Source: Paracoccus aerius (GTDB lineage Bacteria; Pseudomonadota; Alphaproteobacteria; Rhodobacterales; Rhodobacteraceae). Taken from it: a DNA stretch of 64,000 bases. Position 1 is the stretch's first letter. Every line of letters starts with the position of its first letter. Below the pieces are notes generated by a model. That model was not told the DNA's origin, did not search any database, and saw nothing but the letters and a program-made list of their open reading frames with translations. The stretch spans positions 124,001 to 188,000 of the forward strand of contig NZ_BNCL01000003.1 of assembly GCF_014656455.1 (NCBI RefSeq). The letters are read 5' to 3'. Of the stretch, positions 35,164-42,282 are shown piece after piece. Position numbers and translations under genes: made by a program.

Positions 35164-37407
35164 ATGGCCCAGCTTCCCAGCAAGGAACAGATCATGGAAT
35201 GGGTCGCGGAACATCCCGACGCCAATTCCAAGCGCGACATCGCCAAGGCCTTCGGCATCAAGGGCGCCGAGCGGATCGAGTTGAAGCGCCTGCTGAAGGA
35301 ACTGGAAGGCGAGGGTCATCTGGAACGCCGCCGCCGTCATTACCTTGACGCGGAACGCCTGCCGCCGGTGACGGTGCTGGAACTTCTGCCGCCGGACGGG
35401 TCGGGCGACCTGTTCGCGCGGCCGATGGAATGGCAGGGCGACGGCCCGATGCCACGCATCCTTTACGCCCCGCGCGACAGCGACCCCGCGCTTGGCAGGG
35501 GAGACCGCTTCCTGGGCCGCCTGGTCGAAGTGCAGGGCGAGGATTACCAGTATCAGGCCCGTCTGATCCGCCGCATCACGGCCGCGCCCCACCGCATCAC
35601 CGGCATCTTCCGCAAGGAGGCCGAGGGCGGCCGGATCATCCCCATCGACAAGGGCCAGGACAAGGAATGGCGCGTCCGCCATGACGCCACGCAGGGCGCG
35701 CAGAACGGCGAACTGGTTCAGGCCGAACAGGTCGGACCCAAGGGCCGGCTGGGCCTGCCCAGTGCGCGGATCATCGAGCGGCTGGGCGATCCTTCCGCCC
35801 CCCGCGCGGTCAGCCTGATTGCCATCCACCAGCACGGTATTCCCGACGATTTCCCCGACGCCGTGATCGCCGAGGCCGAGGGCGCCAAGCCCGCCACCAT
35901 GAAGGGGCGCGAGGATCTGCGCGACCTGCCCCTGGTGACCATCGACCCCTCGGATGCGCGCGACCATGACGACGCGGTGGCCGCCCATATCGAGGATGAC
36001 GGCGGCGCCACCATCTGGGTCGCCATCGCCGATGTCGCCCATTACGTCACCCCCGGCAGCGCCCTTGATCGCGAGGCATGGCTGCGCGGCAATTCCACCT
36101 ATTTCCCCGACCGCGTCGTGCCGATGCTGCCCGAGGCGCTGTCGGCCGACCTGTGTTCGCTGCACGAAGGCGTGGACCGGCCGGTCATCGCGGTGCGGAT
36201 GCGGCTGGACGCGCAGGGCAACAAGATCAGCCACAATTTCCATCGCGGCATGATGAACAGCCGCGCCAGCCTTGCCTATGAACAGGCGCAGGCGGCAGCC
36301 GACGGCAACCCGGATGCGCAGTCCGAGCCGCTGATGGACAACGTGATCCGCCCGCTGTGGCACGCCTACGGTCTGCTTAAGGATGCCCGCGCCCGTCGCC
36401 AGCCGCTGGATCTGGACCTTCCGGAACGCCGGATCGAACTGACCCCGGACGGCCGCGTCAAGTCGGTCAACTTCCGCGAACGCTTCGATGCCCATCGCCT
36501 GATCGAGGAGTTCATGGTCTTGGCCAATGTCGCCGCGGCCGAGGAACTGACCCGCCGCCAGCGCCCGCTTCTGTTCCGGGTGCATGAGGAACCGAGCCTC
36601 GCCAAGATCGACGCGCTGCGCGAGGTGGCCCAGGCTTCGGGCTTTACGCTGGCCAAGGGGCAGGTGCTGCATACCAGCCACCTGAACCGCCTGCTGGCCC
36701 AGTCAGAAGGCACCGATTTCGACGAGCTGATCAACATCAGCACGCTGCGGTCCATGACGCAGGCCTATTACCATCCGGAAAACTTCGGCCATTTCGGGCT
36801 TGCGCTGAAAAGCTATGCCCATTTCACCTCGCCCATCCGGCGCTATTCCGACCTGGTGGTGCACCGGGCGCTGATCAGCGGCCATGGCTGGGGCAAGGAC
36901 GGCCTCAGCCCCCAGGACATGGACCGCCTGTCTGAAACCGCCACCCATATCAGCGAAACCGAACGCCGCAGCATGGCCGCCGAACGCGACACGACGGACC
37001 GCTATCTGGCGGCCTTCCTGTCCGAACGCGTGGGCACCGAGATGACCGGCCGGATCAGCGGCGTCCAGAAATTCGGCGCCTTCGTCAAGCTGGACGAGAC
37101 CGGGGCCGATGGGCTTCTGCCGATCCGCGCCATCGGGAACGAATATTTCCACTTCGATCCTGACGCGCAGATGCTGATCGGCAGCGATACGGGGCTGGAA
37201 ATCGGGCTGGGTCAGCGGGTCACCGTGCGCCTGGCCGAGGCAGTCCCGATGACCGGAGGCTTGACGCTGGACCTGCTGGAGTTGGAGGGCCAGCCCCTGC
37301 CGCGAAGCCCGCAGAAGGGCAAGGGCAGGCGCGGACCGCGTCCCATGTCCACCAAGTCCCGGCTTTCGGAAATCAAGCGCGCGACCAAGCGCCGCCGCAA
37401 GCGCTAG
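35164..37407 (+). CDS. rnr: Ribonuclease R
   Basis: A 747-residue processive 3'-5' exoribonuclease of the RNB (RNase II) family that degrades structured RNA. In order: an N-terminal winged-helix segment (SKRDIAKAFGIKGAERIELKR), cold-shock/OB domains, the RNB catalytic core with TIDPSDARDHDDAV and the SPIRRYSDLVVHRAL signature, an S1 domain (GRISGVQKFGAFVKLDETG) and a lysine/arginine-rich tail ending KRRRKR. GAAGGA precedes the ATG. It ends a four-gene run and meets the type I secretion adaptor gene tail-to-tail. Confidence 0.97.
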   Translation: MAQLPSKEQIMEWVAEHPDANSKRDIAKAFGIKGAERIELKRLLKELEGEGHLERRRRHYLDAERLPPVTVLELLPPDGSGDLFARPMEWQGDGPMPRILYAPRDSDPALGRGDRFLGRLVEVQGEDYQYQARLIRRITAAPHRITGIFRKEAEGGRIIPIDKGQDKEWRVRHDATQGAQNGELVQAEQVGPKGRLGLPSARIIERLGDPSAPRAVSLIAIHQHGIPDDFPDAVIAEAEGAKPATMKGREDLRDLPLVTIDPSDARDHDDAVAAHIEDDGGATIWVAIADVAHYVTPGSALDREAWLRGNSTYFPDRVVPMLPEALSADLCSLHEGVDRPVIAVRMRLDAQGNKISHNFHRGMMNSRASLAYEQAQAAADGNPDAQSEPLMDNVIRPLWHAYGLLKDARARRQPLDLDLPERRIELTPDGRVKSVNFRERFDAHRLIEEFMVLANVAAAEELTRRQRPLLFRVHEEPSLAKIDALREVAQASGFTLAKGQVLHTSHLNRLLAQSEGTDFDELINISTLRSMTQAYYHPENFGHFGLALKSYAHFTSPIRRYSDLVVHRALISGHGWGKDGLSPQDMDRLSETATHISETERRSMAAERDTTDRYLAAFLSERVGTEMTGRISGVQKFGAFVKLDETGADGLLPIRAIGNEYFHFDPDAQMLIGSDTGLEIGLGQRVTVRLAEAVPMTGGLTLDLLELEGQPLPRSPQKGKGRRGPRPMSTKSRLSEIKRATKRRRKR

Positions 37408-37410
37408 GCG

Positions 37411-37466
37411 CCTCTTCATCTTGGCGACAATATCCCGGGGGGCGTGGGGAGCTGGCCCCCCACGCC
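37411..37466 (-). repeat. Dispersed hairpin-plus-core element, copy B (3' of hlyD-like gene)
   Basis: Read on the minus strand: stem GGCGTGGGG / CCCCACGCC (arms 37458-37466 and 37441-37449, eight-base loop), directly followed by CCCCGGGATATTGTCG and CCAAGATGAAG. It lies between the convergent rnr and secretion-adaptor genes, immediately after the adaptor stop, and probably terminates transcription from both sides. Core shared with three other copies in the window. Confidence 0.6.
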
Positions 37467-37467
37467 G

Positions 37468-38976
37468 TCAGCTTTCCCGGAAGGCCCTGTTGAAGTAGTC
37501 CGCCAGGGGCTTCATCAGGTAATCCATCGGGCTGCGCTCTCCGGTCTGGATGAAGACCTCGACCGGCATCCCCGGGACCAGGGCCAGGTCGCCCAGCTTT
37601 TCAAGCTGATCGGCCGGGATCGTGACCTCGGCGCGGTAATAGGGCATCTGCGTCGCCTCGTCGGTCAGGGCATCGGCCGAGACGCGGCCCAGAACCCCGT
37701 CGATTTCCGGCGTCGTGCGCGACGAAAAGGCCGAGAACCGCAGCACCACCGGCTGGCCCACCTGAACCTCGTCCACGTTGATCGTGGCCAGGCGCGCGCT
37801 GACGACCAGCGGGCGGTCCTGCGGGATCACGTAAAGCACGGGGTCGGCAGGGCGGATCACCGAACGGGGCGTGGTCACCTGGAGGTTGTAGATGACGCCT
37901 GCGGCGGGCGCGCGAATGTCCAGCCGGTCGATCTGTTCGGTTAGGCCGCGCCGGCGTTCGGCCAGTTCCAGTTCCCGGTAACCCAGGTCGCGCAGTTCCG
38001 TTTCCGCTTCCTCGCGGCGTTCGGCCCCCAGGCGCAGCCGCTGGATATCCAATTCGGTCTGGCGCGTCTCGGCGGCCGCGCGGCTGGCCTTCAACTCGCC
38101 CAGCCGGCCGTCGAGACTTGCCGCCTCGCGCTCAAGCGCCAGCACGCGCGAGGCTTGGGCCAGACCGCGATCCAGCAGCGATTGCTGGTCCTCCAGTTCC
38201 TCGCCGATCAGTTCGCGCTGCCGGTCGAGCGCGACGATCTGCGCGTCGATGCCGTCGACCTGCTGGCGGACCTGCTCGGACTGCTTTTCGAGCTGCTCGA
38301 TCGACTGGCGCAACGTGTCGCGGCGGGTCTCGAACAGGCTGCGCTGTCCTTCGACCAGCTCCTGCAGTTCGGCGTTGCCCGAGGCCGCGTCCAGCAACTG
38401 CTGTGGGACTTCCATGGTCTCGGCATCGGCGCGTTCGGCTTCCAGCCGGCCGCGGCGGGCGAGGATCTCGAAATACTGGCCCTCGACGATGGCATGTTCC
38501 GTGCGCAAAAGGCTGCCGTCCAGGCGCATCAGGGTTTGTCCCGCCTTGACCGACTGGCCGTCCTTGACCAGGATTTCCTCGACCACGCCGCCGTCGGGAT
38601 GCTGCACGACCTGGCGCTGCTGTTCGACCTCGACCTGGCCCGAGGCGACGACCGCGCCGGCAATGCGGCTCTGGATTGCCCAAACCGCGAAGCCGCCCAA
38701 CAGCAGGGCAATGGCGGCCAGCCCCGCGATCATCGCGCCGCGCACGGACCAGCGGGACGGGTCCGGCGGCGCGATCGGCCGGGGCGGGGCGGGGGGCTGC
38801 GGCGGCTCGACCGGCGGGGCCGGCTGCGCGGGGGCCGCGGCGGGGCGCGGTTGAGGTCCGGGAACCGGCGCGTCGACCGGCGGCGCGATGCGGCTGGACA
38901 GGATGCCGGTCTGTATCCCGCCGGGACGCGGGGCGGGGGTCTGGCCGCCTTCGGGCTTCTTCTGGTCGTCGCTCAT
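37468..38976 (-). CDS. HlyD-family type I secretion periplasmic adaptor
   Basis: A 502-residue membrane-fusion protein bridging the secretion ATPase and TolC. An unusually long Pro/Ala-rich cytoplasmic N-terminus (about 1-75) precedes one transmembrane helix (79-100). A biotinyl/lipoyl-like half (GGVVEEILVKDGQSVKAGQTL), long coiled-coil hairpin segments (about 190-370), then the second half-motif (DIRAPAAGVIYNL) and the adaptor C-terminal domain follow. The ATG overlaps the ATPase gene stop (ATGA). No substrate gene or tolC homologue is adjacent. PrtE/HlyD-type; the cargo cannot be named. Confidence 0.93.
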   Translation of the reverse strand: MSDDQKKPEGGQTPAPRPGGIQTGILSSRIAPPVDAPVPGPQPRPAAAPAQPAPPVEPPQPPAPPRPIAPPDPSRWSVRGAMIAGLAAIALLLGGFAVWAIQSRIAGAVVASGQVEVEQQRQVVQHPDGGVVEEILVKDGQSVKAGQTLMRLDGSLLRTEHAIVEGQYFEILARRGRLEAERADAETMEVPQQLLDAASGNAELQELVEGQRSLFETRRDTLRQSIEQLEKQSEQVRQQVDGIDAQIVALDRQRELIGEELEDQQSLLDRGLAQASRVLALEREAASLDGRLGELKASRAAAETRQTELDIQRLRLGAERREEAETELRDLGYRELELAERRRGLTEQIDRLDIRAPAAGVIYNLQVTTPRSVIRPADPVLYVIPQDRPLVVSARLATINVDEVQVGQPVVLRFSAFSSRTTPEIDGVLGRVSADALTDEATQMPYYRAEVTIPADQLEKLGDLALVPGMPVEVFIQTGERSPMDYLMKPLADYFNRAFRES

Positions 38977-40724
38977 GATACGCCCCCCGTGCGACCGGCT
39001 TCCTGGGACTTGAGAATCTGTGCCGAGTTCTGCACCATTTCCTGCAACACCTTGTCGCGCGGCCCGAAGGCACGTCGCATTCCTTGTTCCATGACCAGCA
39101 GCAGGTCGCATTCGTTGATCGCCGCCGGCCGGTGGGCCATGATGATGACGCAGCCGTTCTGCGCCTTGATCCGGCGGATCGCCGCGTTCAGCGCCATCGA
39201 CCCCTCGTTGTCGAGGTTCGAGTTGGGCTCGTCCAGCACCAGCATGACCGGGTCCGGATACAGCGCCCGCGCCAGGCCGACCCGCTGGATCTGGCCGCCC
39301 GACAGCCGGCCCGTCGCCTGGCTGATCCGCGTGTCATAGCCCTGCGGCAAATCCAGGATCATCTGGTGCGCCGCAGCCGCCTGGGCGGCGCGAACCACGC
39401 GGGCCGGGTCCATGTCGGGCGACAGGCGCGCGATGTTTTCGGCAATGGTGCCGTCGAACAGCGTCACCTGCTGCGGCAGATAGCCGATCATGTTGCCCAG
39501 CACGTCGGGGTCATATTGGTCCAGCGTCGCGCCGCCCAGCCGTATCGAGCCCGCGCCAACCGGCCATGCGCCGATCAGCGCCTTGGCCAGGGTCGATTTG
39601 CCGGCACCCGACGGGCCGATCACGCCAAGCGCCTGCCCCGGCGCCACGGCGAAGGTCACGCCGCGCACGGTCGCCACGTTCTGCCCCGGAGGCGCGACCG
39701 ACAACTGGCGCACCTCGATCACGGCCTCGGGGCGGGGCAGGGGCGTCTGCGGCACCTGGGCGGGCTGGCGCGACAGCAGGCGGGCCAGCCGTTCCCAGGC
39801 ATCCTGCGCAGCCTGCACCATTGGCCAGCCGCCGACCAGTTGCTCCACCGGCGCAAGCGCGCGGCCCATCATGATCGAGCTTGCGATCATCGCGCCGGGC
39901 GTCACCGCCTGCTGCAGCACAAGCCATGCGCCTGCGGCCAGCATCGCGCTTTGCAGGAACAGCCGGAAGCTTTTCGAAAAGACCGTGAAGCCGGACTGAA
40001 GGTCTGCCCCGCGGACCGATTGCTCTTGCGCCTCGGCCCTGGCCTTGCGCCAGCGGGCATAGGTCGCGCCGCGCATCCCCAGGGCGCCGATGACCTCGCC
40101 CTCGTCCCGGTACAGATCCGCCATGCGCTGGGCCTGGGCCGAAGCGACATTGGATTGCTGCAGCGGCGTCTTCGTCAGGGTTCGGTTGGCAAGCGTGGAC
40201 ACGACAAGGATCGCGCCGCCGATGGTCGCCACCACGCCCAGCAGCGGGTGGAAGATATAGACGGCCGCCAGGAACAGGGGCGCCCAGGGCAGGTCGAAAA
40301 CCGCCAGAAGCACCGGCGATCCGATCAGCCGCTGGACCGTGTCCAGGTCGCGCATCCCGCTGGCCGCCGCCGCAGATTCGTCGCCCGAGATCGCACCCTC
40401 GCGCAGGGCGGCGGTGAAGACCCGCCCTTCCAGCTTGTCCTGGAAACGCGCGGCCAGCCGCTGCATCACGCGCGCCCGGATGAAGTCCACGAACCCCATC
40501 AGCAGGAACAGGAACACCACCAGCACGAACAGCGCCGTCAGCGTCTCGACCGACCGGGATGCCAGGACGCGGTCATAGACCTGCAGCATGAACAGCGGAC
40601 CGGTCAGCATCAGCAGGTTCACGACCGCCGAAAACAGCGCCACCGCGCCCAGCAGCGGCAGGCCCGCGGCGCGGGCCTTGCGCAGTTCCTTGGCGCCTTC
40701 CTGGAAAGCGGGCGACTTGCTCAT
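38973..40724 (-). CDS. Type I secretion system ABC permease/ATPase, PrtD type
   Basis: A 583-residue fused transporter: about six transmembrane helices in residues 20-300 (GLPLLGAVALFSAVVNLLML at the first), then a nucleotide-binding domain with Walker A GPSGAGKST, Q-loop, signature RLSGGQIQRVGLARAL, Walker B VMLVLDEP and switch histidine AHRPAA. No C39 peptidase-like domain is present at the N-terminus, as in PrtD/AprD systems that secrete repeats-in-toxin proteins. First gene of a two-gene unit with the HlyD-like adaptor. Divergent from mlaA. Confidence 0.93.
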   Translation of the reverse strand: MSKSPAFQEGAKELRKARAAGLPLLGAVALFSAVVNLLMLTGPLFMLQVYDRVLASRSVETLTALFVLVVFLFLLMGFVDFIRARVMQRLAARFQDKLEGRVFTAALREGAISGDESAAAASGMRDLDTVQRLIGSPVLLAVFDLPWAPLFLAAVYIFHPLLGVVATIGGAILVVSTLANRTLTKTPLQQSNVASAQAQRMADLYRDEGEVIGALGMRGATYARWRKARAEAQEQSVRGADLQSGFTVFSKSFRLFLQSAMLAAGAWLVLQQAVTPGAMIASSIMMGRALAPVEQLVGGWPMVQAAQDAWERLARLLSRQPAQVPQTPLPRPEAVIEVRQLSVAPPGQNVATVRGVTFAVAPGQALGVIGPSGAGKSTLAKALIGAWPVGAGSIRLGGATLDQYDPDVLGNMIGYLPQQVTLFDGTIAENIARLSPDMDPARVVRAAQAAAAHQMILDLPQGYDTRISQATGRLSGGQIQRVGLARALYPDPVMLVLDEPNSNLDNEGSMALNAAIRRIKAQNGCVIIMAHRPAAINECDLLLVMEQGMRRAFGPRDKVLQEMVQNSAQILKSQEAGRTGGVS

Positions 40725-40781
40725 TCAACCATCCTTCATTCATCAACCGGCGGTGCCGGCCTTGCCGCAGGGCCTGCACGC

Positions 40782-40799
40782 CAGTATGCGAAGATACTG
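40782..40799. promoter_or_regulatory. Dyad symmetry in the secretion ATPase / mlaA divergent region
   Basis: CAGTAT-GCGAAG-ATACTG is a perfect 6+6 inverted repeat with a six-base centre, midway between the two divergent starts (58 bases from the ATPase ATG and 47 from the mlaA TTG). This is a plausible repressor or activator site for one or both genes. Nothing else is evident in the 122-base gap. Confidence 0.35.
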
Positions 40800-40846
40800 C
40801 CTACGGTCATGCCCCTTGTCTTATTCCGAAAAGGTTAGGAGATCCT

Positions 40847-41623
40847 TTGCCTCGCTTGTCCCTTTTCGCTTCGCTGGCCCTTGGCCTGATTCTGGCCGGC
40901 TGCGCGTCGGAACCTGTGATGCAGGACGGCATCCGCGTCAACGACCCCTATGAAGCGCAGAACCGCCGCGTCCATGCCTTCAACAAGGGTCTGGACCGCA
41001 CGGTGATCGCGCCGGTCTCGAACCTGGTGTCGTCGGGCGAGAAGGCCCCGGGCCAGACGGGCGCGATGGATCTGGTCATCAACGCAGGCTCCAACCTGTC
41101 GCTGCCGGGCAAGGTCGTCAACAGCGTCCTGCAGGGCCGGCCCGAACCCGCGATCAAGAACTTTTTCCGCTTTGCGGTCAACACGACGCTGGGAATGGGC
41201 GGCCTGTTGGATCCGGCCGGCAAGGACTTCGGCCTGCCCGAGCAGGACACCGATTTCGGCGAAACGCTGGCCGTCTGGGGCGTGCCCGAGGGCGCCTATC
41301 TGGAACTGCCCGTCCTTGGTCCCTCGACCCAACGGGACGCCGTGGGCAAGGTCGTCGATCTGGCGATCGACCCGCTTTATCATCTGCTGCACCGCGACGG
41401 CGCATGGGCGGCTTTTGGCCTACGGGTCGCGTCAAAAGCTGGTGAGCGGGCGCGTTTCGGGGACACGGTGGATAGTGTTCTGCAAGGCAGTGCGGATAGC
41501 TATGCCCAGGTGCGGCTGATCTATCTGATGCACCGCCGCCACGAATTGAACCAGGGAGGGGCCGAGATTGACCCATATGCCGATACCGCCGCGCAGGATG
41601 CCATCGACCCTTATGCCGAATGA
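40847..41623 (+). CDS. mlaA: MlaA (VacJ) outer-membrane lipoprotein
   Basis: Removes mislocalised phospholipids from the outer leaflet of the outer membrane. It has 258 residues with lipobox LILAGC (Cys19), and MlaA landmarks DPYEAQNRRVHAFNKGLDR, RFAVNTTLGMGGLLDPA, DFGETLAVWGVPEGAYLELPVLGPS. The C-terminal tail is acidic. The start is a TTG with TAGGAGA five bases upstream; no ATG fits. Followed by mlaC overlapping its end. MlaFEDB genes are not in the window. Confidence 0.94.
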   Translation: MPRLSLFASLALGLILAGCASEPVMQDGIRVNDPYEAQNRRVHAFNKGLDRTVIAPVSNLVSSGEKAPGQTGAMDLVINAGSNLSLPGKVVNSVLQGRPEPAIKNFFRFAVNTTLGMGGLLDPAGKDFGLPEQDTDFGETLAVWGVPEGAYLELPVLGPSTQRDAVGKVVDLAIDPLYHLLHRDGAWAAFGLRVASKAGERARFGDTVDSVLQGSADSYAQVRLIYLMHRRHELNQGGAEIDPYADTAAQDAIDPYAE

Positions 41624-42212
41624 CCGGCGCGGCGTCCTGGCGCTGATCGGCGGCGCGGCCGCCTTTTCGCTGGCACCGATACGCGGCTGGTCGCTGGACG
41701 CGAACCAGGCCCGTGCGCTGATCGACACGGCCCTGGGCGAGGTTTACAGGGTCATCAACTCGGGCCAGCAGCCGGCGCAGATGTATCGGGATTTCGAAGC
41801 GATCTTCGCCCGCTATGCCGATGTGGACGTGATCGCCCGTTCGGCCCTTGGTCCCGCCGCCCGGCAGGCCGATCCGCGCGCCCTTGCCGCCTATACCCAA
41901 GCCTTCCAGGGTTATATCGGCCGCAAGTACGGCAAGCGCTTCCGCGAGTTCGTCGGCTCGAAGATCGAGGTGACGGGCGCGCGCCCGCTGAAAAGCTTCT
42001 ATGCCGTGACCTCGGTCGCCTATCTGAACGGACGTGCCCCCATGGAGGTCGAGTGGCACGTGTCGAACAAGTCCGGCCGCGACAAGTTCTTCAACATCAT
42101 CATCGAGGGCGTGAACATGCTGGCCAGCGAACGCGCCGAGATCGCCGCCATGCTGACGGCGCGCCGCGGCGATCTGGCGGCGCTGACCGCGGATTTGCAG
42201 GCGTCGGGTTAA
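41568..42212 (+). CDS. mlaC: MlaC-family periplasmic phospholipid-binding protein
   Basis: Periplasmic shuttle between MlaA and the inner-membrane MlaFEDB complex. It has 214 residues from the TTG used here, which has GGGAGGG seven bases upstream; an ATG at 41613 (15 codons later, MPNDRRGVLALIGG) is the alternative and also gives a signal peptide with an RR pair, possibly Tat-type. The mature part has the Tol-toluene-tolerance/MlaC pattern ARSALGPAARQ, YTQAFQGYIGRKYGKRF and KSGRDKFFNIIIEGVNML. It overlaps mlaA by 56 bases (or 11 from the ATG). Confidence 0.87.
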   Translation: MTHMPIPPRRMPSTLMPNDRRGVLALIGGAAAFSLAPIRGWSLDANQARALIDTALGEVYRVINSGQQPAQMYRDFEAIFARYADVDVIARSALGPAARQADPRALAAYTQAFQGYIGRKYGKRFREFVGSKIEVTGARPLKSFYAVTSVAYLNGRAPMEVEWHVSNKSGRDKFFNIIIEGVNMLASERAEIAAMLTARRGDLAALTADLQASG

Positions 42213-42232
42213 CGTCGCCTCGCAGATTGCGC

Positions 42233-42270
42233 CACAAGAAAGCCCGGCGAAAGCCGGGCTTTTGCTTGTG
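42233..42270. terminator. Strong bidirectional terminator after mlaC
   Basis: AAGCCCGGC (42240-42248) / GCCGGGCTT (42253-42261) with a GAAA tetraloop and a TTTT run on the plus strand. The flanking CACAAG/CTTGTG (42233-42238 and 42265-42270) extend the symmetry. It serves mlaA-mlaC and also the convergent penicillin-binding protein gene. Confidence 0.85.
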
Positions 42271-42282
42271 ATGATGGGGGGA

